Shown here piece after piece: positions 1 to 7,568 of a stretch of 13,755 nt of DNA (position 1 is its first letter; every line of letters begins with the position of its first letter). The DNA comes from JBEKZQ01 sp049509675 (lineage in GTDB: Bacteria > Planctomycetota > Planctomycetia > Pirellulales > Thermoguttaceae). Position numbers and translations under genes: made by a program. The notes under the pieces are model-generated. The model made no database searches, was not told the origin of the DNA, and saw only the letters and a program-made list of their open reading frames with translations. The stretch is from positions 1 through 13,755 of the forward strand of contig JBEKZQ010000134.1 of the NCBI GenBank assembly GCA_049509675.1, in the 5' to 3' direction.

Positions 1-2
1 GG

Positions 3-1130
3 GGCCGCGTCTTCCAGGGCGCCCTGGCGATGATCGACGCCACCGAGAACCCCCGCTTCCAGGAGTTCATGAAGATCGTCGACAAGCACCGCACCATGGG
101 CGTGCGCACGAACGCGGACACGCCCGAGGACGCCAAGGTCGCCCGCGCCTACGGCGCCGAAGGCATCGGCCTGTTCCGCACCGAGCACATGTTCTACGGC
201 AAAGGCGCCGATGAGCCCCTGTTCCTGCTGCGCAAGATGATCCTCAGCAAAACGCCCGAGGAACGCCAGGCGGCCGTCAGCGAGCTGTTCCCCTTCGTGA
301 AGAAGAGCATCAAGGCCACGCTGGAAGCGATGGACGGCCTGCCCGTCACGATCCGCCTGTTGGATCCGCCCTTGCACGAATTCGTGCCGCAGGACAAGGC
401 GGCCCAGGCCCAGTTGGCGCAGGCCCTGAACATCAAGCCGGCCGAGATCCGCAAGCGGGGCGAAGCCCTGCACGAGACCAACCCCATGATGGGCCACCGC
501 GGCATCCGCCTGGGCCTGACCTATCCCGAGATCACCGAGATGCAGGTCCGGGCGATCTTCGAGTCGGCCGCCGAGTTGAGCAAGGCCGGCAAGCAGCCGC
601 ATCCCGAGATCATGGTCCCCGTCACCTGCGACGGCCGGGAATTGGAAGTCACCAAGGTCATCGTCGACCGGGTCCACGGCGAAGTGAAGAGCCAGTTGGG
701 CGTGGACGTGAAGTACTTGTACGGCACGATGATCGAGATTCCCCGCGCGTGCCTGCTGGCCGACCGCATGGCGGCCACGGCCCAGTTCTTCTCGTTCGGC
801 ACCAACGACCTGACGCAGATGACGTTCGGCTTCAGCCGCGACGACATCGGCGGCTTCCTGCCCGATTACCTCAAGGACAACATCCTCGAGGCCGACCCAT
901 TCCAGACCATCGACCAGAACGGCGTGGGCCAACTGATCCGCATGGCCGTGGAGCGGGGCCGCGCGACGAAGTCCGACCTGAAGATCGGCATTTGCGGCGA
1001 ACAGGGCGGCGATCCGGCCTCCGTGGAGTTCTGCTTCCGAACGGGGTTGAACTACGTGAGTTGTTCGCCCTACCGCGTGCCCATCGCCCGGCTGGCGGCG
1101 GCCCACGCGGCGCTGAAGGCGAAAAAATAG
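3..1130 (+). CDS. ppdK: Pyruvate phosphate dikinase, C-terminal part (5' end outside window)
   Basis: This enzyme interconverts pyruvate, ATP and phosphate with phosphoenolpyruvate, AMP and pyrophosphate in the cytoplasm. The frame is open from base 3, so the ATG at 30 is internal and the gene begins upstream of the window. About 375 residues of a protein that is usually 870-900 long are visible. They make up the PEP/pyruvate-binding TIM barrel. The segment VRTNADTPEDAK is followed by GIGLFRTEHMF, then MIEIPRA, FFSFGTNDLTQ and GICGEQGGDP. The cysteine codon at 993-995 is the family's catalytic acid/base. The C-terminus has the family signature SCSPYRVPIARLAAA. The ATP-grasp domain and the phosphohistidine motif lie outside the window. 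Nothing suggests damage. A good terminator lies about 330 bases downstream of the stop. The family call is very secure because the motifs match PPDK rather than PEP synthase or enzyme I. Confidence 0.96.
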   Translation, partial: GRVFQGALAMIDATENPRFQEFMKIVDKHRTMGVRTNADTPEDAKVARAYGAEGIGLFRTEHMFYGKGADEPLFLLRKMILSKTPEERQAAVSELFPFVKKSIKATLEAMDGLPVTIRLLDPPLHEFVPQDKAAQAQLAQALNIKPAEIRKRGEALHETNPMMGHRGIRLGLTYPEITEMQVRAIFESAAELSKAGKQPHPEIMVPVTCDGRELEVTKVIVDRVHGEVKSQLGVDVKYLYGTMIEIPRACLLADRMAATAQFFSFGTNDLTQMTFGFSRDDIGGFLPDYLKDNILEADPFQTIDQNGVGQLIRMAVERGRATKSDLKIGICGEQGGDPASVEFCFRTGLNYVSCSPYRVPIARLAAAHAALKAKK

Positions 1131-1152
1131 GCTCTGATGCCTTGCCTTCTTC

Positions 1153-1180
1153 TCCCCTCTCCCCGCGAGGGGAGAGGGGA
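1153..1180. repeat. Perfect 12-bp hairpin of the CTCTCCCC type
   Basis: The arms TCCCCTCTCCCC (1153-1164) and GGGGAGAGGGGA (1169-1180) are exact reverse complements around a GCGA loop. No T-run follows, so it is a poor intrinsic terminator by itself. The arms resemble the CCCTCTCCCTCCGGGAGAGGG elements at 7509-7542 and 13461-13568, so it is probably a diverged member of the same interspersed palindromic family. It lies 22 bases after the dikinase stop and could protect the 3' end of that mRNA. Confidence 0.6.
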
Positions 1181-1461
1181 CCGGCTCCGTGGCACAAGTC
1201 GGTTTGGCAGCGCTAGCGCCGTCTACCCAGATGTGGAACGACACCATGACTTGCGAATGCTGCGCATTGTCTGGGCCGTGCGCCGGCCAACTGATCGTCC
1301 AGAGTACAACGGACTAGCATACCACCGCTAGATTGCCATTAGAACCCCCCTGGATTCTGGCACGCGTCCTGATTTGCGCCAATTGGGGAGATGTTGACAG
1401 GCTGGCCAGAGTAGTGTCTGCTAATGTATGACCGTTACGGGGCTGGCAATTCGGCCCACCC

Positions 1462-1492
1462 GCCGCTCGGTGGCGCGAGCGGCATTTTTTTT
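1462..1492 (+). terminator. Rho-independent terminator
   Basis: The 8-bp perfect stem GCCGCTCG (1462-1469) and CGAGCGGC (1476-1483) encloses a six-base loop. It is followed by one A and eight T residues (1485-1492). The T-run fixes the direction as plus. The obvious transcript it ends is that of the dikinase gene, but its distance of about 330 bases from the stop leaves room for an independent short transcript ending here. It does not work in the minus direction, because on that strand the homopolymer lies before the stem. Confidence 0.75.
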
Positions 1493-1574
1493 GCGCTTCA
1501 AACGACTGCCGAAAACACGTCGCAGCCCTATCGGCCGCGCGTACCGCGATGCGGTCTCAGTCTTTATCCTTCGT

Positions 1575-4500
1575 TCACCGGTCCACTGCCCTTTCCGTGT
1601 CCTCGTCGTTCGGTTCTTGCTCAAACTCAATCGCGCTGGCTGGTTTGGGCAACGAGCGGCCGAGCACATACCATCGCTGCAGGACTTCCAGGAGTTGTTC
1701 TTGTACCGGCTCATCGCCGGTCCGGCTCTTGGCCAGTTCGGCAAAACGGGCAATGGCTCTCTGGAGCCGCCGCTCCATGCGGTCGAGCAATTTGAGGCAC
1801 GGCGCCAGCTCTGCGGGCAACTTCACCTCGCCGGTCACGCCCAAGTTGGCCACCCGTTGGACAAGTTCCGCCTGCCCGCGCGACTGGCAATCGACGTAGG
1901 TCTTGCGGTTCTTGCCGAAGAAGACGGTGTTCGGCGCGAACATGACATCGTCGGTGAGCGCTGCGGGGCGCTGCTCGGGGATGCTGACCAGCGCGTCCGA
2001 TTCCGGTTGTTGCGCGATCCACTCGGCCAGCGGGATTGCGTCCTCGAGTTCGGCCGCGTCCCAAATATCGGCCGCCAGATCGTGAACGCTGAAACGCCGG
2101 TTGTCCGATTTCGAGCGGTTCACCATCGCCTGAATCTCGACGACTCGCCCCTCTCGAAAGTACAAAGCGGTTTCTCGGTGCAAAGCTTCCACAAACCTCT
2201 TGCGCCCTTTCTCGTCGCCCACTCCCAGAAGTTCAAAGACCGCGTGATCCAAATCGACGCGGTCCCGTTGCATCAACTCGGGGGCGAGAACGATCGGGCC
2301 GTCTGCCAAACGCCGAGCGCGCTCCGGTGAATGGCAGTCGAGCAACTGGGGCTCGACGAAATGACCGACGGGTCGTTTCTTGAGATTGTCAAAACAGTCG
2401 GCCAATCGCTTGATGATTCTTGCGTCGCCCCTTCGGGGGTCCGGCACTTCCATGAGGGTAACGTCCACAATCTCGGTCTTAAGAGTCGTCTCAGTCCCGG
2501 CAAAACGACCGTAGAACGCCTTGAAGAGGCCGACGAGAGTTGAATTGAGCACTCCCAGGAGGGCCTTCCGCTGAGTCGTGGTGAGGTCGTCGCAGTAAAG
2601 GTCATAAAGGTTACAGTTGCCGATGATGCCCTCATGGTTGGCGGGCACAATATGCCGGTACTTCTGAGTCTTCGGCCAAAACGCGATGCCGGGGCGCACA
2701 AGCCTGGTCAGGTCGTACCACGGATCGCGGGCGGCGCACGTCGATCGTTTGGGTATGGGCACCGGCTTTGACTTGGTGGACGCGAACGTTGCCGTCATGC
2801 CGTACGACAGGTAGCGCCAGACCCAAGGCGACTTTGCTTTCAACTTCTCCATCGGTTCACCCACCAGGAGGACAACTCGATCGAGGTCGGCGCCGCGCAC
2901 CTCCGGCCGGACGACCTCCATCGGGCTATGCAATTCCGGCGCTAGGTATTTGGCCTCGACGGGATGCACGCTTCCATCGCCGGCCTGAATGATCTTGAGT
3001 TTCCCCGACTCCACGTCCTTTCGGGGCGCGCCCCCCGCGTTGCGGCGGAACTCGTGGTCGCTCTGATGCGCGGCAAGCATTCGGGCCGTGATGTCCTTGG
3101 GCATGAAGAAGGCATCGCAACCGCTGGTGATGCCGCGGCGGATCGTCGCGATTTCGCCCAACGGAACGAACCGGTTGCCGTAGCGGCGCATGACGTCGAA
3201 GTACAGGTCGGGAGCCCGGACGTAGCGGCCCCATTTGCCTGCGGCATAGATGTCCGTGCCGCTCCAAAACTGGCCATTTCCATTGCTGTCGCGAGCGACG
3301 TCCTCCCCGGCTTCCTCGTCTTCAGCCGGTTCTGCCACTTCCACGTCGCTTAGGATCCGCCCAGCGCGCACCCCGTCGGCCCAGAGGTCCTTCTGCGCCT
3401 TGACGATAATTCGCAGATCGTGGTCTTGGCAATCATCCTGCGCCTCCAGGATACGTTTTCGCAATGCCTCAATGGCGTCCTGGCGCGCGTCTTCGTCTTG
3501 CCCGGGCGGAATCCCAATGATATCGCTCAACTTGCGCGCGAAGCGCACGAAACGAACCCGATTTTCCATCCGCGCGGGCTCATCGTCGCAGCGCTCGAGG
3601 ATCGTAACGCAAGTCTTCACCCGGGCGTCTTCGAACCACGGCTCCGCGGCGCTCTCCATCACCGCCAGGATGCGAAAATGACGCAGGATCCATCCCTGCA
3701 GGGCGAAACCGTATTCCACGTCCAACCACGAAGAGCTGGTGAGGAACCCGAAGTAGCCGTCCGCTTTCAGCAATCGCGCAGCGGCGGGCCAGAAGTAACA
3801 ATGAAGATCGCTTCGTCCGCTGAGCCGCAGATCGGGCCACGCCCCGCTGGCAATTGCGCCGAAGCGGGACTTGTCCTCTTTGGCGACCTTCTCCTGCCGC
3901 ACGTAGGGCGGGTTGCCGACCACCGCGTCCAGTTGCGGCAGCGCGGCGTCCTGCGGTTCGCCGCTGCTGTCGGGAAGGCTGCAAAACGGTGCGGAGGGCT
4001 CAAAATCGAAGAAGTTCCGCCGCACGATGCGCGGATAGTTCGCCTCGTCGTTGATCTCGCGCGCCGCCAGGTTCAATGTGGCCAGGTGGGCGGGATACAT
4101 GGCAATGTCGCAGCCGAACAGTTCGCCGATCAAGCCGAGATGTCGGCGCGCAGGGTCCAGGTGCTTCTTTCGATAGTAGGCCCGCACCAGGAAGCTGCCC
4201 GATCCGCAGGCCGGATCGAGGACCGTGGCCGCGGCACTGCGGATGCAGAAGCCGTTGATCAGGTCGACCACGTCGTCGCCGGTGAAATGTTGCCCGTACC
4301 GGTGCCGCTCGTCCGGGCCGATCAGCTTCTGAAAGATGCGCCCCACCACGTCGGACGGCACATCGCGGAAGTCGACCGATTCGATGCCGCGCAACAGACC
4401 GCGCCAGGCATCCAGGGCGTTGGCCGCGCGGAAAACCGATTCCGAAGCCCAATCCCGCGCGTCGGGCATCAACAGCGGCTCATAGTCCCCGCTGCGCTGG

Positions 4501-5405
4501 ACGGCTTTCTGAAACAGGCTGTTGAAGGCCGCCATAGCGTCCTCGGGCTTCTTCACCGACGGCCGCAGTTCAAGGCGCGACAGGTCCGGGAAACGGTTCC
4601 GCAACGCCTTGTAGAAGATCAGCCGGTTTGCCCACACGTAGGCCAGTGTTTTGGCCATGTTCTCCACGGCCTTGGCCCACTCCTCGTGCGGCGTGCGAAC
4701 GAACGTCCAATCCTGGTCGGTCATCCAGCGCTGCACGCGCAGGTCGAACGGTTTGCTCCGGTTGGAATGCTCCAAGAGGTAGGCGCTGGTGAGTTGGACC
4801 GGCCAATCCAGGTGGCTTTCCAGCGAGCGGATAAAGATGTCGTCCGGCGGCAGCCATTCCCGCCGCCGGCCGGAGATGATGTCGGCCAGGTCGCGAAGCA
4901 GGTCGGGCAGGAAGTGGGTCTTGATGAAATGGAGGTTGTCTTCCCGGGCGACCTCCTCGGGACTTGCGAGCGTGCGGCCGAGTCTGCGCTCCCAGACGCG
5001 GCGATCCAACAACGGCCTGTCCCACAGGCTGCGGTCCCAAAGCACAAAGGTGTTGACGTTCCAGGTGAAGAAGTGCTTGATGCCGGCGTCGTTGGCCTTC
5101 GATTCTGCGTCGCTGGAAAGGCTGGCGTCGTATGGGGAACGCCCCTCGGGCGTGCCGGGCAGCTTCACCTCGCCGCACAGGACGAGTTGGTCGCCGCGGC
5201 CATAGAATCGCAAGTCCTTGCGTTTCCGCCGGCCCGCGCCCGTGCCGAATCCCTCTACCCGGGCTTCCCGGAACGGGTAGGCCGCAGGATTCTGGCTTAT
5301 GAGATGGTTTGCGGCAGAGGCGATCTGGCTGCAAAAGTCCACTTCGTGAATCGTTTGTTTTGTTGAGCCCACAGTCCGGCCTTCCCAGGTGGCGCTAATC
5401 CTCAT
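1575..5405 (-). CDS. Single-chain restriction-modification enzyme (type IIG-like: PD-(D/E)XK nuclease, N6-adenine methylase, specificity region)
   Basis: The 1276-residue protein would both cut and methylate DNA. Near the N-terminus, D64 or D72 precedes GEVKLP with E79 and K81, the pattern of a PD-(D/E)XK nuclease. A helical region of about 300 residues follows. The methylase core has HRYGQHFTGDDVVDLI (368-383), the SAM-binding motif DPACGSG (397-403) and the catalytic NPPY (498-501), which marks an N6-adenine methylase. From about 715, a segment with LGEIATIRRGITSG resembles target-recognition domains. LNSTLVGLFKAFYG (953-966) fits the same region, and a charged, probably coiled segment lies near 1196-1230. 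The ATG at 5405 overlaps the galE stop by 11 bases. A GTG at 5372, 7 bases after GGAAGG, is a rival start that removes 11 residues and the overlap. No separate methylase, specificity or BREX genes are nearby, so it looks self-sufficient. PglX-like methylases are an alternative family, but the N-terminal nuclease motif argues against them. The target sequence cannot be read from the protein. Confidence 0.88.
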   Translation of the reverse strand: MRISATWEGRTVGSTKQTIHEVDFCSQIASAANHLISQNPAAYPFREARVEGFGTGAGRRKRKDLRFYGRGDQLVLCGEVKLPGTPEGRSPYDASLSSDAESKANDAGIKHFFTWNVNTFVLWDRSLWDRPLLDRRVWERRLGRTLASPEEVAREDNLHFIKTHFLPDLLRDLADIISGRRREWLPPDDIFIRSLESHLDWPVQLTSAYLLEHSNRSKPFDLRVQRWMTDQDWTFVRTPHEEWAKAVENMAKTLAYVWANRLIFYKALRNRFPDLSRLELRPSVKKPEDAMAAFNSLFQKAVQRSGDYEPLLMPDARDWASESVFRAANALDAWRGLLRGIESVDFRDVPSDVVGRIFQKLIGPDERHRYGQHFTGDDVVDLINGFCIRSAAATVLDPACGSGSFLVRAYYRKKHLDPARRHLGLIGELFGCDIAMYPAHLATLNLAAREINDEANYPRIVRRNFFDFEPSAPFCSLPDSSGEPQDAALPQLDAVVGNPPYVRQEKVAKEDKSRFGAIASGAWPDLRLSGRSDLHCYFWPAAARLLKADGYFGFLTSSSWLDVEYGFALQGWILRHFRILAVMESAAEPWFEDARVKTCVTILERCDDEPARMENRVRFVRFARKLSDIIGIPPGQDEDARQDAIEALRKRILEAQDDCQDHDLRIIVKAQKDLWADGVRAGRILSDVEVAEPAEDEEAGEDVARDSNGNGQFWSGTDIYAAGKWGRYVRAPDLYFDVMRRYGNRFVPLGEIATIRRGITSGCDAFFMPKDITARMLAAHQSDHEFRRNAGGAPRKDVESGKLKIIQAGDGSVHPVEAKYLAPELHSPMEVVRPEVRGADLDRVVLLVGEPMEKLKAKSPWVWRYLSYGMTATFASTKSKPVPIPKRSTCAARDPWYDLTRLVRPGIAFWPKTQKYRHIVPANHEGIIGNCNLYDLYCDDLTTTQRKALLGVLNSTLVGLFKAFYGRFAGTETTLKTEIVDVTLMEVPDPRRGDARIIKRLADCFDNLKKRPVGHFVEPQLLDCHSPERARRLADGPIVLAPELMQRDRVDLDHAVFELLGVGDEKGRKRFVEALHRETALYFREGRVVEIQAMVNRSKSDNRRFSVHDLAADIWDAAELEDAIPLAEWIAQQPESDALVSIPEQRPAALTDDVMFAPNTVFFGKNRKTYVDCQSRGQAELVQRVANLGVTGEVKLPAELAPCLKLLDRMERRLQRAIARFAELAKSRTGDEPVQEQLLEVLQRWYVLGRSLPKPASAIEFEQEPNDEDTERAVDR

Positions 5406-6384
5406 ATCCCCGCGGATGGTGTTTGAACCAGTTCCAGGCCGTGGCCACGATCGGGTCGATCTCGGTGTAGCGGGCCGACCAGCCCAGGGCGTCGTGGATC
5501 TTCTGCGCGTTGGCGAACAACACGGCCGGGTCGCCGGGCCGCCGCGCCCCGTACTCGACGGGAATCTTGCAGCCGGTCACGCGCCGGGCGGCGTCGATCA
5601 CCTCCTTGACGGAGTAGCCGCGGCCGATGCCCAAGTTGTAGAACCGCGTGTCGCCCGGCCCGAGCGCCTGCATGGCCGCGATGTGCGCGTCGCACAGGTC
5701 CTCGACGTGGATGTAGTCGCGGATGCAGGTGCCGTCGGGCGTGGCATAGTCGGTGCCGAAGACGGTCACCTTCTCGCGCCGCCCCAGGGCCGAGAGCAAC
5801 AGCACGGGAATCAGGTGTGTCTCCGGATCGTGGTCCTCGCCCAAGGAGCCGTCCGCCGCGGAACCGGCCACGTTGAAGTACCGCAGGGCGACAAAGGCGA
5901 AGTCCTTGTCGCTGACGGCGTAATCCCGCAGCACCCGCTCCACGCACCATTTCGACCAGCCGTACGGGCTGATCGGCTCCTGGCGCATGGTCTCGACGAT
6001 CGGCGTGGCCTGCGGCTCGCCGTAGGTGGCGCAGGTCGAACTGAAGACCATCCGCTTCACGCCGGCCGCTTTCATGGCCTGCAACAGGCTCACGGTGCCG
6101 GCCGTGTTGTTCTGGTAGTAGGCCAAGGGGTCGGCGACCGATTCGCCCACGTAGGCCAAGGCCGCGAAGTGCATCACGCACTCGATCGAATGCTCGGCCA
6201 GCAGGTCGCCGATGGCCCCCCTGTCGGCAAGATCGAGCGCCTGGAAGACGGCCCCCGGGTGTACGGCCGACCGATGCCCACGGAACAGGTTGTCAACCAC
6301 CACCACGCGATGGCCGGCAGCGATCAACTGTTTGGTGGCGTGTGAGCCGATGTAGCCGGCGCCGCCGGCAACCATGACATTCAT
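5395..6384 (-). CDS. galE: UDP-glucose 4-epimerase
   Basis: The 329-residue protein interconverts UDP-glucose and UDP-galactose using bound NAD, supplying galactose units for polysaccharides or the Leloir pathway. It is an extended short-chain dehydrogenase. The NAD-binding GGAGYIG lies at residues 7-13, MHFAALAYVGESV near 71-83, FSSTCATYGEP near 114-124, and the catalytic pair is Y141 and K145 in YGWSK. The start chosen is the ATG at 6384 because AAAGGA lies 9 bases before it and the Rossmann strand follows at once. A longer frame reaches 6459, but its extra 25 residues come from a repeat. Length and motifs are normal. The stop overlaps the start of the restriction-modification gene. A TTGACA-N18-TGAAAT promoter candidate lies about 150 bases upstream. 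Related epimerases acting on GlcNAc sugars cannot be excluded. Confidence 0.95.
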   Translation of the reverse strand: MNVMVAGGAGYIGSHATKQLIAAGHRVVVVDNLFRGHRSAVHPGAVFQALDLADRGAIGDLLAEHSIECVMHFAALAYVGESVADPLAYYQNNTAGTVSLLQAMKAAGVKRMVFSSTCATYGEPQATPIVETMRQEPISPYGWSKWCVERVLRDYAVSDKDFAFVALRYFNVAGSAADGSLGEDHDPETHLIPVLLLSALGRREKVTVFGTDYATPDGTCIRDYIHVEDLCDAHIAAMQALGPGDTRFYNLGIGRGYSVKEVIDAARRVTGCKIPVEYGARRPGDPAVLFANAQKIHDALGWSARYTEIDPIVATAWNWFKHHPRGYED

Positions 6385-6421
6385 TGCTTGCGATCCTTTG
6401 GGCAGGAGGACGGCAAAAACC

Positions 6422-6497
6422 GGGGTCTGGTCCATTCTTCGGCTTGCGGACCTTGGCATGGTCTATTGGTTCTGCCCGAAAACATGGACCTGACCCC
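6422..6497. repeat. 76-bp REPIN-like element, copy 1
   Basis: This element opens with GGGGTCTGGTCCAT and closes with ATGGACCTGACCCC. The two ends form nearly perfect inverted repeats of about 21 bases, reaching TTCGG on the left and CCGAA on the right. A 76-bp element with the same ends lies in opposite orientation at 9208-9283. The central 33 or so bases differ more than the ends. Two inverted REP-like ends around a variable spacer is the architecture of REPINs, which are mobilised in trans by RAYT transposases. No RAYT gene is in the window. It lies in the 5' leader of galE. Confidence 0.7.
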
Positions 6498-6509
6498 CGT
6501 CGCGCCTAC

Positions 6510-6539
6510 TTGCCAAACTGGGGTAAGGAACTGTACATT
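6510..6539 (+). promoter_or_regulatory. Candidate promoter for the rfbD-like gene
   Basis: TTGCCA (6510-6515) and TACATT (6534-6539) are 18 bases apart and lie about 110 bases before the rfbD start. They match the sigma-70 hexamers in 5 and 4 positions. This is suggestive only. It overlaps the galE promoter candidate on the other strand, so the two genes could compete for polymerase. Confidence 0.25.
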
Positions 6540-6566
6540 TCACAGCAGTTTATCGGGAGCTGTCAA
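6537..6566 (-). promoter_or_regulatory. Candidate promoter for galE and the downstream restriction-modification gene
   Basis: On the minus strand a perfect TTGACA (6566-6561) is followed after 18 bases by TGAAAT (6542-6537), a 4/6 match to the -10 consensus. It points toward galE and would give a leader of about 150 bases that contains the whole palindromic element at 6422-6497. Planctomycete promoter consensus is not well enough known to call this firmly. Confidence 0.35.
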
Positions 6567-6579
6567 CCCCCAGGCAGCG

Positions 6580-6629
6580 AGCACTGGCAAAGCCAGTGGC
6601 ACCCAGCACTGGCAAAGCCAGTGGCACCC
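6580..6629. repeat. Two tandem copies of a 25-bp palindromic repeat
   Basis: Two identical 25-bp units (6580-6604 and 6605-6629) are joined head to tail. Each contains CACTGGC-AAA-GCCAGTG, a 7-bp perfect inverted repeat with a three-base loop. The array ends 8 bases before the AAGGAG of the rfbD-like gene, so it would lie in that gene's leader and could form hairpins next to the ribosome-binding site. I take it for an interspersed repeat family. An operator role is possible but unsupported. Confidence 0.8.
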
Positions 6630-6637
6630 ACCCAGAC

Positions 6638-6643
6638 AAGGAG
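6638..6643 (+). promoter_or_regulatory. Ribosome-binding site fixing the rfbD start
   Basis: AAGGAG lies 6 bases before the ATG at 6650. It decides between that start and an earlier in-frame ATG at 6596, whose extra 18 codons would be translated from the tandem repeat. Confidence 0.75.
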
Positions 6644-6649
6644 AATTTA

Positions 6650-7534
6650 ATGAAGGTCGTCGTTACCGGGGCCGCCGGTCAACTGGGGGCGGAATTGTGC
6701 CGCCTGCTCGGGCCGCAGGCGATCGCGGTGGACATCGACACGCTCGATCTGACCAACGGCCCGGCCGTACTGGAGGCCCTGCCGCGGCTGCGGCCTGAGG
6801 CGGTCATCCATTGCGCCGCCTATACGGCTGTCGACCTGGCGGAAAGCGAGCCGGAGAAATGCCGCGCGGCGAACGTCACGGCGGTCTTGTTCCTCGTGCA
6901 AGTCTGCCACCGGCTGGACTGCCCGTTGGTGCAGATCAGCACGGATTACGTTTTCGGCGGCGCGTCGCCCGGTCAGCGGCCGTGGCGGGAAGACGATCCG
7001 CCCGCGCCGCGCGGCGTGTACGCGATCAGCAAACTGCTGGGGGAACAGGCGGCCGCGGTCCACGAGAAACACCTGATCGTGCGGACCTGCGGGCTGTACG
7101 CGCGGCCGGCCCATCAGCAGGCGCGGAACTTCGTCAAGACGATTCTCCGGCTGGCCGAGACCAAGCCGAAGCTCTGCGTGGTGGCCGACCAGCACTGCAC
7201 GCCCACCTACGTGCCGCACGTGGCCCGGGCCATTGCGTTCCTGCTGGGCGGCAACGGGGCGCCCGCTGCGCCGTGGGGGATCTATCACGTGACCAACCGC
7301 GGAGAGACCACCTGGTTCGATTTCGCCGTCGAGATCTTGCGGCTGGCCCGCCGGTCGGTCCCCATCGAGGCCATCACTACGGCCGACTATCCGTCGCCCG
7401 CGCCGCGTCCGGCCTATAGCGTACTGGACACCACGGCCTATTATCGCCTGGGGGGACCGCCAATGCCCGACTGGAAGGCGGCGCTGGCCGAGTATTTTGC
7501 CGAATATTCCCCCTCTCCCTCCGGGAGAGGGTAG
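6650..7534 (+). CDS. rfbD: dTDP-4-dehydrorhamnose reductase (RfbD/RmlD family)
   Basis: The 294-residue protein reduces dTDP-4-dehydro-L-rhamnose to dTDP-L-rhamnose with NAD(P)H, the last step of rhamnose precursor synthesis. The Rossmann motif TGAAGQLG is at residues 6-13, HCAAYTAVDLAE near 54-64, and the RmlD signature QISTDYVFGG near 95-104. The catalytic Y124 and K128 lie in YAISK. RTCGLY and the substrate-side segment DQHCTPTYV follow. The length is typical. The start is set by AAGGAG. The last eight or so codons (SPSPSGRG and stop) lie inside an interspersed CCCTCTCCC repeat, so the natural C-terminus has been replaced or extended. The short-chain dehydrogenase gene begins 34 bases later on the same strand. 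No rmlA, B or C gene is present here. The exact sugar substrate is inferred from the family. Confidence 0.88.
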   Translation: MKVVVTGAAGQLGAELCRLLGPQAIAVDIDTLDLTNGPAVLEALPRLRPEAVIHCAAYTAVDLAESEPEKCRAANVTAVLFLVQVCHRLDCPLVQISTDYVFGGASPGQRPWREDDPPAPRGVYAISKLLGEQAAAVHEKHLIVRTCGLYARPAHQQARNFVKTILRLAETKPKLCVVADQHCTPTYVPHVARAIAFLLGGNGAPAAPWGIYHVTNRGETTWFDFAVEILRLARRSVPIEAITTADYPSPAPRPAYSVLDTTAYYRLGGPPMPDWKAALAEYFAEYSPSPSGRG

Positions 7535-7542
7535 GGTGAGGG
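7509..7542. repeat. Interspersed palindromic repeat, CCCTCTCCC/GGGAGAGGG family
   Basis: CCCTCTCCCTCCGGGAGAGG is a near-perfect hairpin followed by a GGTGAGGGG tail. The same unit recurs twice in tandem at 13461-13568. Here it overlaps the 3' end of the rfbD-like gene and supplies its stop codon (7532-7534). It then separates that gene from the next one. Confidence 0.85.
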
Positions 7543-7568
7543 GACTTAGTATTACAGGAACGATCCAG

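Larger units (their letters stand above)
1131..1574. other. Gene-free stretch between two convergent genes
   Basis: These 444 bases lie between the stop of the dikinase gene (+) and the stop of the restriction-modification gene (-). I see no supportable protein gene. The stretch contains a perfect 12-bp hairpin (1153-1180), a TTGACA hexamer (1394-1399) and a rho-independent terminator (1462-1492). The open frames crossing its right part run on into the antisense of the restriction-modification gene and look like shadows. Confidence 0.6.

Noticed and set aside
1815..5175. GEVKLP occurs twice in the restriction-modification protein (residues 78-83 and 1192-1197), with 18 of 19 bases alike (1815-1833 and 5157-5175)
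   Set aside because: The similarity does not extend on either side and the second copy lacks the context of a nuclease, so it is most likely chance.
3420..5366. Long open frame of 648 codons on the plus strand
   Set aside because: It is the antisense of the restriction-modification gene, shows no recognisable domain and has the composition expected of a reversed GC-rich gene. The minus-strand frame carries clear methylase motifs.
5389..6345. Open frame of 318 codons antisense to galE
   Set aside because: Shadow frame rich in Arg, Gly and Val. The opposite strand encodes a normal GalE with all motifs.
1575..6384. BREX or DISARM-type multi-gene defence island around the methylase
   Set aside because: No pglZ, brxC, helicase or other partner gene flanks the methylase. 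Its neighbours are galE and the convergent dikinase gene.
6385..6459. N-terminal extension of galE
   Set aside because: The 25 extra codons fall in the palindromic element and leader. A ribosome site precedes the ATG at 6384, where the Rossmann fold begins.
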